Below, one piece after another: positions 57,101-62,930 of a stretch of 62,930 nucleotides of DNA. The stretch's first letter is position 1. Every line of letters starts with the position of its first letter. Source of the DNA: Clostridia bacterium (GTDB taxonomy: Bacteria; Bacillota_A; Clostridia; Christensenellales; Aristaeellaceae); assembly GCA_017938645.1 (NCBI GenBank), contig JAGBBE010000115.1:1-62930 (forward strand), in the 5' to 3' direction. The translations under genes were made by a program, and so were the position numbers. The notes below the pieces were generated by a model. The model did not search any database. It worked only from the letters and a program-made list of their open reading frames with translations, and was not told the origin of the DNA.

Positions 57101-58551
57101 ATTTTGACAGCACCCACTTCGATGATGCGGTCCATCGAACGGCTCAGGCCCGTGGTTTCAAAGTCCAGAACCACGATGGGCGTATCGATGGGACGGTCGT
57201 CGGCGTTCTGGACGATGGGCACCAGATCGCACAGGTAGCCCTCCACGCCGGGAATGAGCTTGATATCGTTTTTCTTGGCTGCGCCGAAGGCTGCCGGGAA
57301 GGCCTGCGCCGCGCCGTGGTCGGTGATGGCGACAGCGGGATGCCCCCACTTGGCAGCCTGCTTGATGAGCGCGCCTGCATCGGCCATGCCGTCCATGGTG
57401 GACATGTTGGTATGCATGTGCAGTTCGATGCGCTTTTCCTCGCATTTGTCCTTGCGCTCTATCTTCGGCATTTCCTGCATGTCGCGCACGCCCACACTGA
57501 GCTCGCCCAGGAATGTATCCATGCGGCAGTCGCCGCGCAGACGGACGCGCATGCCGTTTTTAATCTGATCCACCTGCTCCTTCACGCGCTGGCGCTCTTC
57601 GTCCGTGGGCGGCTGAGGCGTTTCGCCCATGGCCGCGCGGCGCATGCGGTACTGGTAGAAGGCTTTGCAGTAGATGGTGGAGGTATCATCGTACACGGCG
57701 AAGGTGACAAGCACCGTTTCTCCGCCTTTGAGCTCCTTGGGATCGTTGACGCCGGTCACGGTGCCTTCAATCACCACGATGCCGCTGTCCTCGGCCAGTT
57801 CGCCGATGGGCACAGGCTTGTCTCCGATGGCGCGGCCCTTGAGCACATTGCCCTTGGGCGCGGGCTCCTTTTTGGCTGCGGGCGCGGCGGAGGGCGCTTT
57901 GGGCGCAGCTTTCGGAGCGGCAGGCGCAGGTGCAGGCGCACCCATGCCGGAAAGCGAGAGCATGGCGTTTTCATCCCACGGCGGCTCGTCATCCGGCTGC
58001 GGCGTGGGCACAGGGCGCGCAGGGAAAGAAAAGCCGCGTTCCTGACGCATTTTCGTCACCCATGCCTCGCGCTCGCCGCATACGTTGAGCGCAACCGGTA
58101 CGCGTACGCGGAAGATATCGTACACCGCCTGCGAGAGCTTTTGATCCAGCTGGCGGGATTTGAAAAAGTCCAGCGCGATCTGATCCGGGCAGGTCAAAAG
58201 AATCCGCCCGTCCTCCATGCTCCAGCCGGTGTCGCCGATCCACGCGGACAACGCCGGGCTCTGGCGGCGCAGAAAGTCCGTCAGCACCGATTTGTACTTG
58301 TTGACGTCGGAGAGAAAATCCTCGCCAAGCGAAGGACTGGCTACGCGCAGTGCCACCGTAAGCTTGGGAAACAGCTCGCGCAGCTTTTTTTCCAGCAGCA
58401 AAAAATCGTTCTGCCCCACCAGCGCGTCTGACAGAAAGCTCATATAGGCCTTGTTGGCTTCTTTTTTGTACAGCACACGCTCGATGTGCAATTTGCCCTG
58501 AAGCGGCGGCACGGTCTGTTCGAGAATGTGCAGCAGTTCGGTTTTGTTCAT
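54115..58551 (-). CDS. polC: DNA polymerase III alpha subunit, PolC type
   Basis: Gram-positive replicative DNA polymerase with built-in 3'-5' exonuclease, 1478 aa. Order: N-terminal domain (1 to about 200), an Ala/Pro-rich linker (about 205-235), OB fold, PHP domain from about 374 (HMHTNMSTMDG), DnaQ-like exonuclease (VLDFETTGLS at about 459) inserted in PHP, a zinc motif (HYRCDHCHKMF ... CEICGHP), and the polymerase palm with PDIDLNFSG at about 999-1007 holding catalytic Asp residues. Slightly longer than Bacillus PolC because of the linker. AGAGGG precedes the ATG. Confidence 0.97.
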   Translation of the reverse strand: MNKTELLHILEQTVPPLQGKLHIERVLYKKEANKAYMSFLSDALVGQNDFLLLEKKLRELFPKLTVALRVASPSLGEDFLSDVNKYKSVLTDFLRRQSPALSAWIGDTGWSMEDGRILLTCPDQIALDFFKSRQLDQKLSQAVYDIFRVRVPVALNVCGEREAWVTKMRQERGFSFPARPVPTPQPDDEPPWDENAMLSLSGMGAPAPAPAAPKAAPKAPSAAPAAKKEPAPKGNVLKGRAIGDKPVPIGELAEDSGIVVIEGTVTGVNDPKELKGGETVLVTFAVYDDTSTIYCKAFYQYRMRRAAMGETPQPPTDEERQRVKEQVDQIKNGMRVRLRGDCRMDTFLGELSVGVRDMQEMPKIERKDKCEEKRIELHMHTNMSTMDGMADAGALIKQAAKWGHPAVAITDHGAAQAFPAAFGAAKKNDIKLIPGVEGYLCDLVPIVQNADDRPIDTPIVVLDFETTGLSRSMDRIIEVGAVKIENGVVSDELSILCDPGVPLKPKISELTGITDLMLRGKESPASGVEKLLRFIGDCPVAAHNAGFDMGMLEAECKRMGISRSFTVLDTLVFSRKLYPAQKSHKLGAVCRLLGVSLKNAHRAVHDAAATAQCLVKMLEEAQKLGAKTFRDIDSVINHETIGESWHIVLLCKSQKGMQNLNHLISDSNLRYFYRHPNMPRHLINEYREGLILGSACEAGELFQAIVDGKSDKELEKIADWYDYLEIQPIGNNQFMIRNGTARDEEHLRDFNRKIVALGEKLGKPVVATGDVHFLNPEDAIYRTIIQAGLGFDDCDEQAPLYFKTTDEMLEEFSYLGAEKAHEVVIDNPKLIADQVEQLRLFPKHPDGKDTFQPFWPDAADDIQNRSWNTAKALYGDPLPELVQKRLEKELGSIIGYGFGTLYSIAQKLVSKSLSDGYFVGSRGSVGSSFVATMCGITEVNPLPPHYRCDHCHKMFLTPPELASVGVDLPDKNCEICGHPLAKDGFDIPFEVFLGFKGDKVPDIDLNFSGEYQPRAHAYVEELFGHNYVFRAGTISGLAEKTAYGFAAKYCEERGIRAGRAHKERLAAGCVGVKRTTGQHPGGIVVLPKEYDICQFTAIQHPADDIEGSTITTHYDFNSMHDILVKLDCLGHDDPTVLHRLEELTGINYKEIPLDDPEVRTLFSSPKALGITVEDLMWETGTLGIPEFGTSFVRGMLLETRPTTMEELVRISGLSHGTDVWLGNAQDIINSGKAKLAQCFCTRDDIMNFLISKGMQEKMSFDIMESVRKGRGLKPEWEEAMKAHDVPEWAIESCHKIKYMFPRGHAVAYVTSSLRVAWYKVHRPQAYYAAYFTIRGDGFDAGRMLLSKETLRDLIIEFQNREEKMSVREKQEENAYRMLLEMQLRGIRMLPVDLYKSDLKNFLIEGNDLRCPFTSISGFPEAAAQGIIDTRDPDRPYISIEDLKNRAHLGDGVIETLRSQGALEGMPATSQVDLFSLMM

Positions 58552-58605
58552 GTGATACCCTCTTTGTTCCCGGATGCGCGGCCTGAAAAAACCGGCGCTG
58601 AAACC

Positions 58606-58611
58606 ATTATA
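58606..58611 (-). promoter_or_regulatory. Probable -10 element of polC
   Basis: On the minus strand TGCTATAAT, an extended -10; no clear -35. It lies 55 bases before the polC start. Confidence 0.5.
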
Positions 58612-58657
58612 GCATGGAATGGCGGATGGGTGGTATACTTTTTGCCGTCGATTTCAT

Positions 58658-58686
58658 TTGACAGAATCTGCCCGTTCAACGATAAT
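58658..58686 (+). promoter_or_regulatory. Promoter of the membrane acyltransferase gene
   Basis: TTGACA (58658-58663), 17-base spacer, GATAAT (58681-58686). Confidence 0.78.
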
Positions 58687-58730
58687 ATAAAGAACAGAAA
58701 CCTTTTGAAATGCCTTGGAGGGAACAAACG

Positions 58731-59825
58731 ATGGAAAAAACGCGGAATACGGGCATTGATTTTCTGCGCATTCTTTCGATGCTTCTGGCTGTCATTCTGC
58801 ATGTGCAGGGCCATGGAGCTATTGTGGAGCACGCCGCACCCTTTTCGGCGCACGAGGCGGTTGCGGTATGGTATCATTCCATGGCCTACTGCGCGGTGAA
58901 CATCTTCGGCCTGATCTCTGGCTATGTGATGGTCTCCTCCGGCGTAAAACTGAAGAATCTGATTCTTCTGTGGATGCAGGTGTTTTTCTACTCCTTCGGC
59001 ATCACCTTGCTGGCGGCGGTTATGGGCTGGATGGATCCCGACCGTACCTTCTGGCTGGAAAGCCTGTTTCCGGTGTTCGGCAAGCAGTACTGGTACTTTA
59101 CGGCTTATTTCGGCATGATGCTTCTGGCGCCGGCGGCGGTTTATGCCGTCAACCATATGCCCAAAAAACTGCTTCGCGGTATGCTGATTGCCCTGGCTGT
59201 GCTGGTGTCCGCGGCCTGCACGCTGACCAAACTCGATCCCTTCCGCTACAACACCGGCTATGCGCCTGCGTGGCTGCTGGTGCTGTTTCTGGCGGGCGGA
59301 TACATCCGCAAACATGGAGCGTTTACCGGCTGGTCAAGCAAAAAGCTTCTCATTGGCTATCTGGTCTTTACGGGCATTTGCTGGGGACTGACCTATGTGT
59401 CACGTCTGCCGCAGTATTTCTATGCGCCGTGGCTGGAAAATCTGAGCATGTTCACCTACACCTCGCCCACGGCGCTTGGTGCGGCGGTGATGCTGTTTCT
59501 GTGCTGCGAACGCCACACGTTTGGAAGCCGTGTGACAAAGCTGACAAAAATGCTCTCTCCCTTTGCTTTCGGCGTGTATCTGGTGCATGTGCATCCGGTC
59601 GTCTGGCAGCAGCTGGGATGGAGGTTCCATCCGTACCTGCAGCTGCCCGCGTGGCTGATGGCGCTGGCGGTGCCGCTGACGGCGGCTGCGATCTATCTGG
59701 CCGGCACGCTGATCGACTGGCTGAGGTCGATTCTTTTCCGCGTGTTCAGACTGGAAAAGCTGGCGGGATGGCTGGCGGGAAGGATTGCATCCGTCGGGGA
59801 ATGGATCGGACAGAAGTGCGAGTGA
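58731..59825 (+). CDS. Acyltransferase 3 family membrane protein
   Basis: Integral membrane O-acyltransferase of 364 aa with about ten transmembrane segments. The family start TGIDFLRILSMLLAVILHV contains the conserved Arg and His of the acyltransferase 3 (OatA/WecH-like) catalytic centre; GKQYWYFTAYFGMMLLAP and VYLVHVHPVVW follow. It transfers acetyl or another acyl group to a surface glycan, peptidoglycan or lipid. No extracellular SGNH domain is attached. TTGGAGGG precedes ATG 58731. Probably monocistronic; acceptor unknown. Confidence 0.88.
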   Translation: MEKTRNTGIDFLRILSMLLAVILHVQGHGAIVEHAAPFSAHEAVAVWYHSMAYCAVNIFGLISGYVMVSSGVKLKNLILLWMQVFFYSFGITLLAAVMGWMDPDRTFWLESLFPVFGKQYWYFTAYFGMMLLAPAAVYAVNHMPKKLLRGMLIALAVLVSAACTLTKLDPFRYNTGYAPAWLLVLFLAGGYIRKHGAFTGWSSKKLLIGYLVFTGICWGLTYVSRLPQYFYAPWLENLSMFTYTSPTALGAAVMLFLCCERHTFGSRVTKLTKMLSPFAFGVYLVHVHPVVWQQLGWRFHPYLQLPAWLMALAVPLTAAAIYLAGTLIDWLRSILFRVFRLEKLAGWLAGRIASVGEWIGQKCE

Positions 59826-59827
59826 AC

Positions 59828-59861
59828 AAAAACACCGCAGGTAATAGCCTGCGGTGTTTTT
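59828..59861 (+). terminator. Bidirectional terminator after the acyltransferase
   Basis: AAAAACACCGCAGG, six-base loop, CCTGCGGTGTTTTT. T-tracts on both strands. Confidence 0.93.
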
Positions 59862-59926
59862 GCTATTTTCTGAATCTGTTTAAGCAGCGCGTCCGGAAAC
59901 AGATCCCGTGCATTCGGATATTTCAT
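59861..59926 (-). pseudogene. 5' remnant of a CD3324-family gene
   Basis: On the minus strand AGGAGGG is followed at good spacing by ATG and 22 codons reading MKYPNARDLFPDALLKQIQK, which match the N-terminus of CD3324-like (Mor-type HTH) proteins. The match ends where the terminator at 59828-59861 begins; further codons are the terminator itself and the antisense of the acyltransferase gene. The rest of the gene is gone. The call rests on recall of the family start, not on a search. Confidence 0.55.
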
Positions 59927-60031
59927 ATACCGTCCCTCCTGTTGACCTGATCTTACAGGAACACAGAAAGAGTGTCTATACCCAAATTTTGCTGAAGCGT
60001 TTTTGACATGCCTCCGGGCTGCTATTTCCCC

Positions 60032-60060
60032 TTGATTTCCGGCCTGAAATGGTGTATAGT
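60032..60060 (+). promoter_or_regulatory. Promoter of the cellobiose phosphorylase gene
   Basis: TTGATT (60032-60037), 17-base spacer, TATAGT (60055-60060). Transcription should begin near 60067. Confidence 0.78.
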
Positions 60061-60065
60061 AAAGC

Positions 60066-60083
60066 TACGTAAACGTTATCGTA
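60066..60083. promoter_or_regulatory. LacI-type operator over the cbp start site
   Basis: TACGTAAACGTTATCGTA: seven of nine base pairs symmetric around a central AACGTT, the form bound by LacI/GalR repressors. It covers the predicted transcription start, so binding should block initiation. No LacI gene is in the window. Confidence 0.6.
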
Positions 60084-60117
60084 AAACCAAATACGACATT
60101 CAGGAGGAGATTATGGT

Positions 60118-62559
60118 ATGACCTACGGATATTTCGATGATGCAAGGAGCGAATTTGTCATCACCCGCCCGGATACGCCGTATCCGTGGATCAACTATCT
60201 GGGCAGCGAGGACTTTTTCACCATCATGTCCAATACCTCCGGCGGCTACAGCTTCTACAAGGACGCCCGTCTCATGCGCCTGACCCGTTACCGCTACAAC
60301 AACGTGGCGACGGACGTGGGCGGACATTACTTCTATATCAACGAAGGCGGCACGGTATGGAATCCCGGCTGGCAGCCCACCAAAACCGAGCTGGACAGCT
60401 ACGAGTGCCGCGTGGGTACTGGCTACACGGTGATTGAATCCACCAAGAACGGCTTGCGCGCGAAGCAGACCGTGATGGTTCCGCGCGGATATACCGCTGA
60501 GGTCACCCGTCTGGAACTGAGCAACGAAACCGATCAGCCCAAGGACGTGAGCGTGTTCAGCTTTGTGGAATTCTGCCTGTGGAATGCACAGGACGACTCC
60601 ACCAACTTCCAGCGCAACTATGCGCTGGCTGAGTTTGAGTACGAAAATGACGGCGCTGTGCTCTATCACAAGACCGAGTACCGCGAACGCCGCAGGCACT
60701 ACGCGGTGTATGCCGTCAACACGAAGATCGACGGTTTCGATACCGATCGTGAAAGCTTCCTCGGTCTCTACAACGGCTTTGACAAACCCGACGTGGTGTT
60801 TGCCAATCAGTCCAAAAACAGCGACGCCCACGGCTGGGCGCCCATCGGCAGCCACAATGTCAAGCGTACCCTGCAGCCGGGCGAAAAACTGAGCCTTATC
60901 TTCGTGCTGGGCTATTGCGAGAATCCGGCGGACAATAAGTTCGTCTCGTTGGCTGTGATCAACAAGGAGCCTGCGCACAAGCTGCTTGCTGAATTCCAGA
61001 CCGATGAACAGTTTGAGGAAAAGCTCGCTGCACTCAAGGCGTACTGGGCGGATCTGCTCAGCCATTTCCATATCGAGAGCGGCGATGAAAAGCTCGACCG
61101 TCAGGTGAACCTGTGGAACCAGTACCAGTGCATGGTTACCTTCAACATGAGCCGCTCTGCCAGCTATTTCGAAAGCGGTATCGGCCGCGGCATGGGCTTC
61201 CGCGACTGCAGCCAGGATCTGCTGGGCTTTGTCCATCTGATTCCGGAACGCGCCCGTCAGCGCATCCTCGATATCGCCGCTACGCAGTTCCCGGACGGCA
61301 GCGCCTATCACCAGTATCAGCCGCTGACCAAGCGCGGCAACATGGAGGTCGGCAGCGGCTTCAACGACGACCCGCTGTGGCTGATCTACGGCGTAAGCGC
61401 CTATATCAAGGAAAGCGGCGATATGACCATTCTGGACGAAATGGTCGATTTCGACAATGATTCCACGCTCGCAGCGCCCATGATGGAGCATCTGCGCCGT
61501 TCCTTCCATTATACCGCCACCCATAAGGGCCCGCATGGCCTGCCGCTTATCGGCCGCGCCGACTGGAACGACTGCCTCAACCTCAACTGCTTCTCCGCCG
61601 AGCCCGGCGAGAGCTTCCAGACCGTCACCAATAACGATACCGGCATCGCCGAGAGTGTATTCATCGCCGGTATGTATGTGGGTGTGGCGGAGGACTATGC
61701 CCGTCTGTGCGAAATGAAGGGCGACCATGAGGAAGCTGCTTTCGCACGCGCTGAAAAGGCAGCCATGACCAAGGCAGTCGAAACCTATGGCTGGGATGGC
61801 GAGTGGTTCATCCGCGCCTATGACGCCAACAGCGACAAGGTCGGCAGCGATGAAAACGAAGAGGGCAAGATTTATATCGAGCCGCAGGGTATGTGTGTCA
61901 TGGCCGGTATCGGTCTGGACAATGGCATGGCTCAGAAGGCCATGGACTCTACCCGCGAGCATCTGCTCTTTGAGCACGGCGTGGTTCTGCTGTGGCCGGC
62001 ATACTCCCGTTATCATCTGGAGCTGGGTGAAATCAGCAGCTATCCGCAGGGCTATAAGGAGAATGGTTCCGTATTCTGCCACAACAATCCGTGGATTATG
62101 ATTGCTGAAACGGAACTCGGTCACGGCGATGCGGCGTTTGATCTCTATAAGAAGATTGCGCCTGCCTATCTGAAGGATCAGCAGCTTCACCGCACGGAGC
62201 CCTACGTTCTCAGCCAGACTGTCAATGGCAAGGAAAGCTGGAAGCCCGGCGAAGCGCGCAACAGCTGGCTCACCGGTACGGCTGCGTGGATGTTTGTTGC
62301 TGCGTCCCAGGCCATTCTCGGCGTCAAGCCGCAGTACGATGGTCTGATGCTGGATCCCTGTCTGCCTGAGAGCGTGAAGAACCTAAAGGTCAGCAGGCTC
62401 TTCCGCGGCAATACCTATGAAATTGAAATGGAAAATCTCGCCGGCGGAGAAAAGGGAAAGATCAGTCTTGTGGTCGATGGACAGCCTGTGGAGGGCAAGA
62501 TTGTGCCTGTTCCTGAAGGGGAAGGGAAAACGATCCGCGTAAAAGTCACCATTGCATAA
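60118..62559 (+). CDS. cbp: Cellobiose phosphorylase, GH94
   Basis: Cytoplasmic enzyme that splits cellobiose with phosphate into glucose-1-phosphate and glucose, saving ATP; 813 aa, the same length as clostridial cellobiose phosphorylases and closely similar throughout. Recognisable stretches are the N-terminal [42 protein letters not shown], and [13 protein letters not shown] with the catalytic acid, probably D485. AGGAGGA lies ten bases before the ATG. Alone in its transcript, with no cellobiose transporter next to it. The neighbouring GH94 specificities (cellodextrin, chitobiose) are less likely. Confidence 0.93.
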   Translation: MTYGYFDDARSEFVITRPDTPYPWINYLGSEDFFTIMSNTSGGYSFYKDARLMRLTRYRYNNVATDVGGHYFYINEGGTVWNPGWQPTKTELDSYECRVGTGYTVIESTKNGLRAKQTVMVPRGYTAEVTRLELSNETDQPKDVSVFSFVEFCLWNAQDDSTNFQRNYALAEFEYENDGAVLYHKTEYRERRRHYAVYAVNTKIDGFDTDRESFLGLYNGFDKPDVVFANQSKNSDAHGWAPIGSHNVKRTLQPGEKLSLIFVLGYCENPADNKFVSLAVINKEPAHKLLAEFQTDEQFEEKLAALKAYWADLLSHFHIESGDEKLDRQVNLWNQYQCMVTFNMSRSASYFESGIGRGMGFRDCSQDLLGFVHLIPERARQRILDIAATQFPDGSAYHQYQPLTKRGNMEVGSGFNDDPLWLIYGVSAYIKESGDMTILDEMVDFDNDSTLAAPMMEHLRRSFHYTATHKGPHGLPLIGRADWNDCLNLNCFSAEPGESFQTVTNNDTGIAESVFIAGMYVGVAEDYARLCEMKGDHEEAAFARAEKAAMTKAVETYGWDGEWFIRAYDANSDKVGSDENEEGKIYIEPQGMCVMAGIGLDNGMAQKAMDSTREHLLFEHGVVLLWPAYSRYHLELGEISSYPQGYKENGSVFCHNNPWIMIAETELGHGDAAFDLYKKIAPAYLKDQQLHRTEPYVLSQTVNGKESWKPGEARNSWLTGTAAWMFVAASQAILGVKPQYDGLMLDPCLPESVKNLKVSRLFRGNTYEIEMENLAGGEKGKISLVVDGQPVEGKIVPVPEGEGKTIRVKVTIA

Positions 62560-62572
62560 ACATTCGAATCAG

Positions 62573-62607
62573 GCAGTCCGTATGCGTTTTGCATGCGGAC
62601 TGCTTTT
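62573..62607 (+). terminator. Terminator of the cellobiose phosphorylase gene
   Basis: GCAGTCCGTATGC pairs with GCATGCGGACTGC (one G-U), five-base loop, then TTTT. The following 62608-62740 holds only AT-rich DNA and short TTCGAA/TTCGGA repeats. Confidence 0.88.
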
Positions 62608-62740
62608 CTCATTCGGAACAGACAAATGCTTATATACTTCGAATGTTCGGATATTTCCGAATGAAATCTTATGAATAATCAATGAATGTTTGGCAAAATA
62701 AAAAAGTTGAAAAAAATCGAAAAAACTTTCAAAAAAGGTG

Positions 62741-62769
62741 TTGACAAACCTTTTAAGGGGTGGTATTAT
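62741..62769 (+). promoter_or_regulatory. Promoter of the rrn operon
   Basis: TTGACA (62741-62746), 17-base spacer, TATTAT (62764-62769). Immediately upstream are phased A-runs (62695-62737) of an UP-element type. A 130-base leader follows without an ORF; AACCTTGAAAACGATA there resembles the antitermination/processing leaders of Clostridial rrn operons. Confidence 0.9.
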
Positions 62770-62901
62770 GTACAAGCTCGCTCGAGAGCACAGCCCACGA
62801 GAGAGCAACGAACCTTGAAAACGATACAGAATAAAAAGAAACGCAAACGACAGTCAATAAACTTGAGTTATTGCTACTCGATAAGAGGAGCTTAACGGAT
62901 T

Positions 62902-62930
62902 AAACATAAGAGTTTGATCCTGGCTCAGGA
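62902..62930 (+). rRNA. 16S ribosomal RNA, 5' end only
   Basis: The window closes with AGAGTTTGATCCTGGCTCAG (62909-62928), the universal 5' segment of bacterial 16S rRNA. The mature end is expected a few bases before it; the exact nucleotide is an estimate. The rest lies outside the window. Confidence 0.95.

Noticed and set aside
62686..62895. 69-codon open frame before the 16S gene
   Set aside because: Lys-rich product of the A-rich UP element and rrn leader; no ribosome-binding site.
1..62930. CRISPR arrays, prophage, insertion sequences and tRNA genes
   Set aside because: I looked for regular direct repeats, integrase/transposase motifs and tRNA T-loop patterns and saw none.

Overview
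The window looks like a chromosomal segment of a spore-forming, low-oxygen Firmicute of the class Clostridia. It encodes a PolC-type replicase, a DnaD/DnaC-like helicase-loading pair, an uninterrupted sporulation sigma factor SigK, DUF1292, DUF896 and DegV proteins, and it has AGGAGG ribosome-binding sites throughout. Base composition is well above half G+C. A Christensenellales-like relative is my guess; genus cannot be read from the sequence. Nearly all of the DNA is ordinary chromosomal coding sequence. I saw no transposase, phage block, CRISPR array or tRNA. The last bases enter a 16S rRNA gene behind a textbook rrn promoter.

Layout. 21-4718 (minus): sugar ABC importer (binding protein, double ATPase, permease) with a Gfo/Idh/MocA dehydrogenase. 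4948-7686: XRE-cupin regulator and an AMP-forming acyl-CoA ligase fused to a GNAT domain. 7715-8407: sigK. 8457-11161: DeoR-type regulator divergent from a glycerophosphodiesterase and a glycerol-3-phosphate dehydrogenase. 11274-15538: HTH-TPR regulator, MFS transporter, P-loop kinase-like protein, rRNA methyltransferase. 15665-18521 (minus): DnaD-like, DnaC-like and a cysteine-free ArsC/Spx-like protein. 18641-20052: DUF3795 and an Eis-like acetyltransferase. 20342-23829: LplB/LplC/binding-protein importer without its own ATPase. 23958-29091 (minus): PfkB kinase and SIS protein, an SH3 protein, inositol monophosphatase with M18 aminopeptidase, and a small membrane protein. 29342-32284: TRAP transporter. 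32604-35382: asd-dapA-dapB. 35379-37886: XRE regulator, DegV, EamA transporter.

37947-47023 is a cell-envelope glycan region: UDP-sugar dehydrogenase, GT2, DUF354, a GT-C-like membrane protein, a zinc-ribbon Yip1 protein, an M1-like metallopeptidase and a GT2-GtrA fusion, mostly with overlapping genes. 47188-48614 holds a GNAT protein, DUF896, a strongly structured RNA leader and a DUF1292 protein. 48804-52693 (minus) is a TetR-controlled ABC exporter with two regulators that each carry a GyrI-like domain. 52814-58551 (minus) has an ECF S component, a ferritin-like protein, a DUF1858 protein and polC. 58731-62559 has a membrane acyltransferase, a remnant of a CD3324-like gene and an orphan cellobiose phosphorylase under a LacI-type operator. 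The rrn operon follows.

The most promising unexplained items are the structured RNA at about 48018-48203, the crossing-helix leader of asd-dapA-dapB (32487-32572), the acyl-CoA ligase-GNAT fusion, the divergent promoters sharing one palindromic -35 box (18556-18606), and the cysteine-free ArsC-like protein co-transcribed with replication genes.
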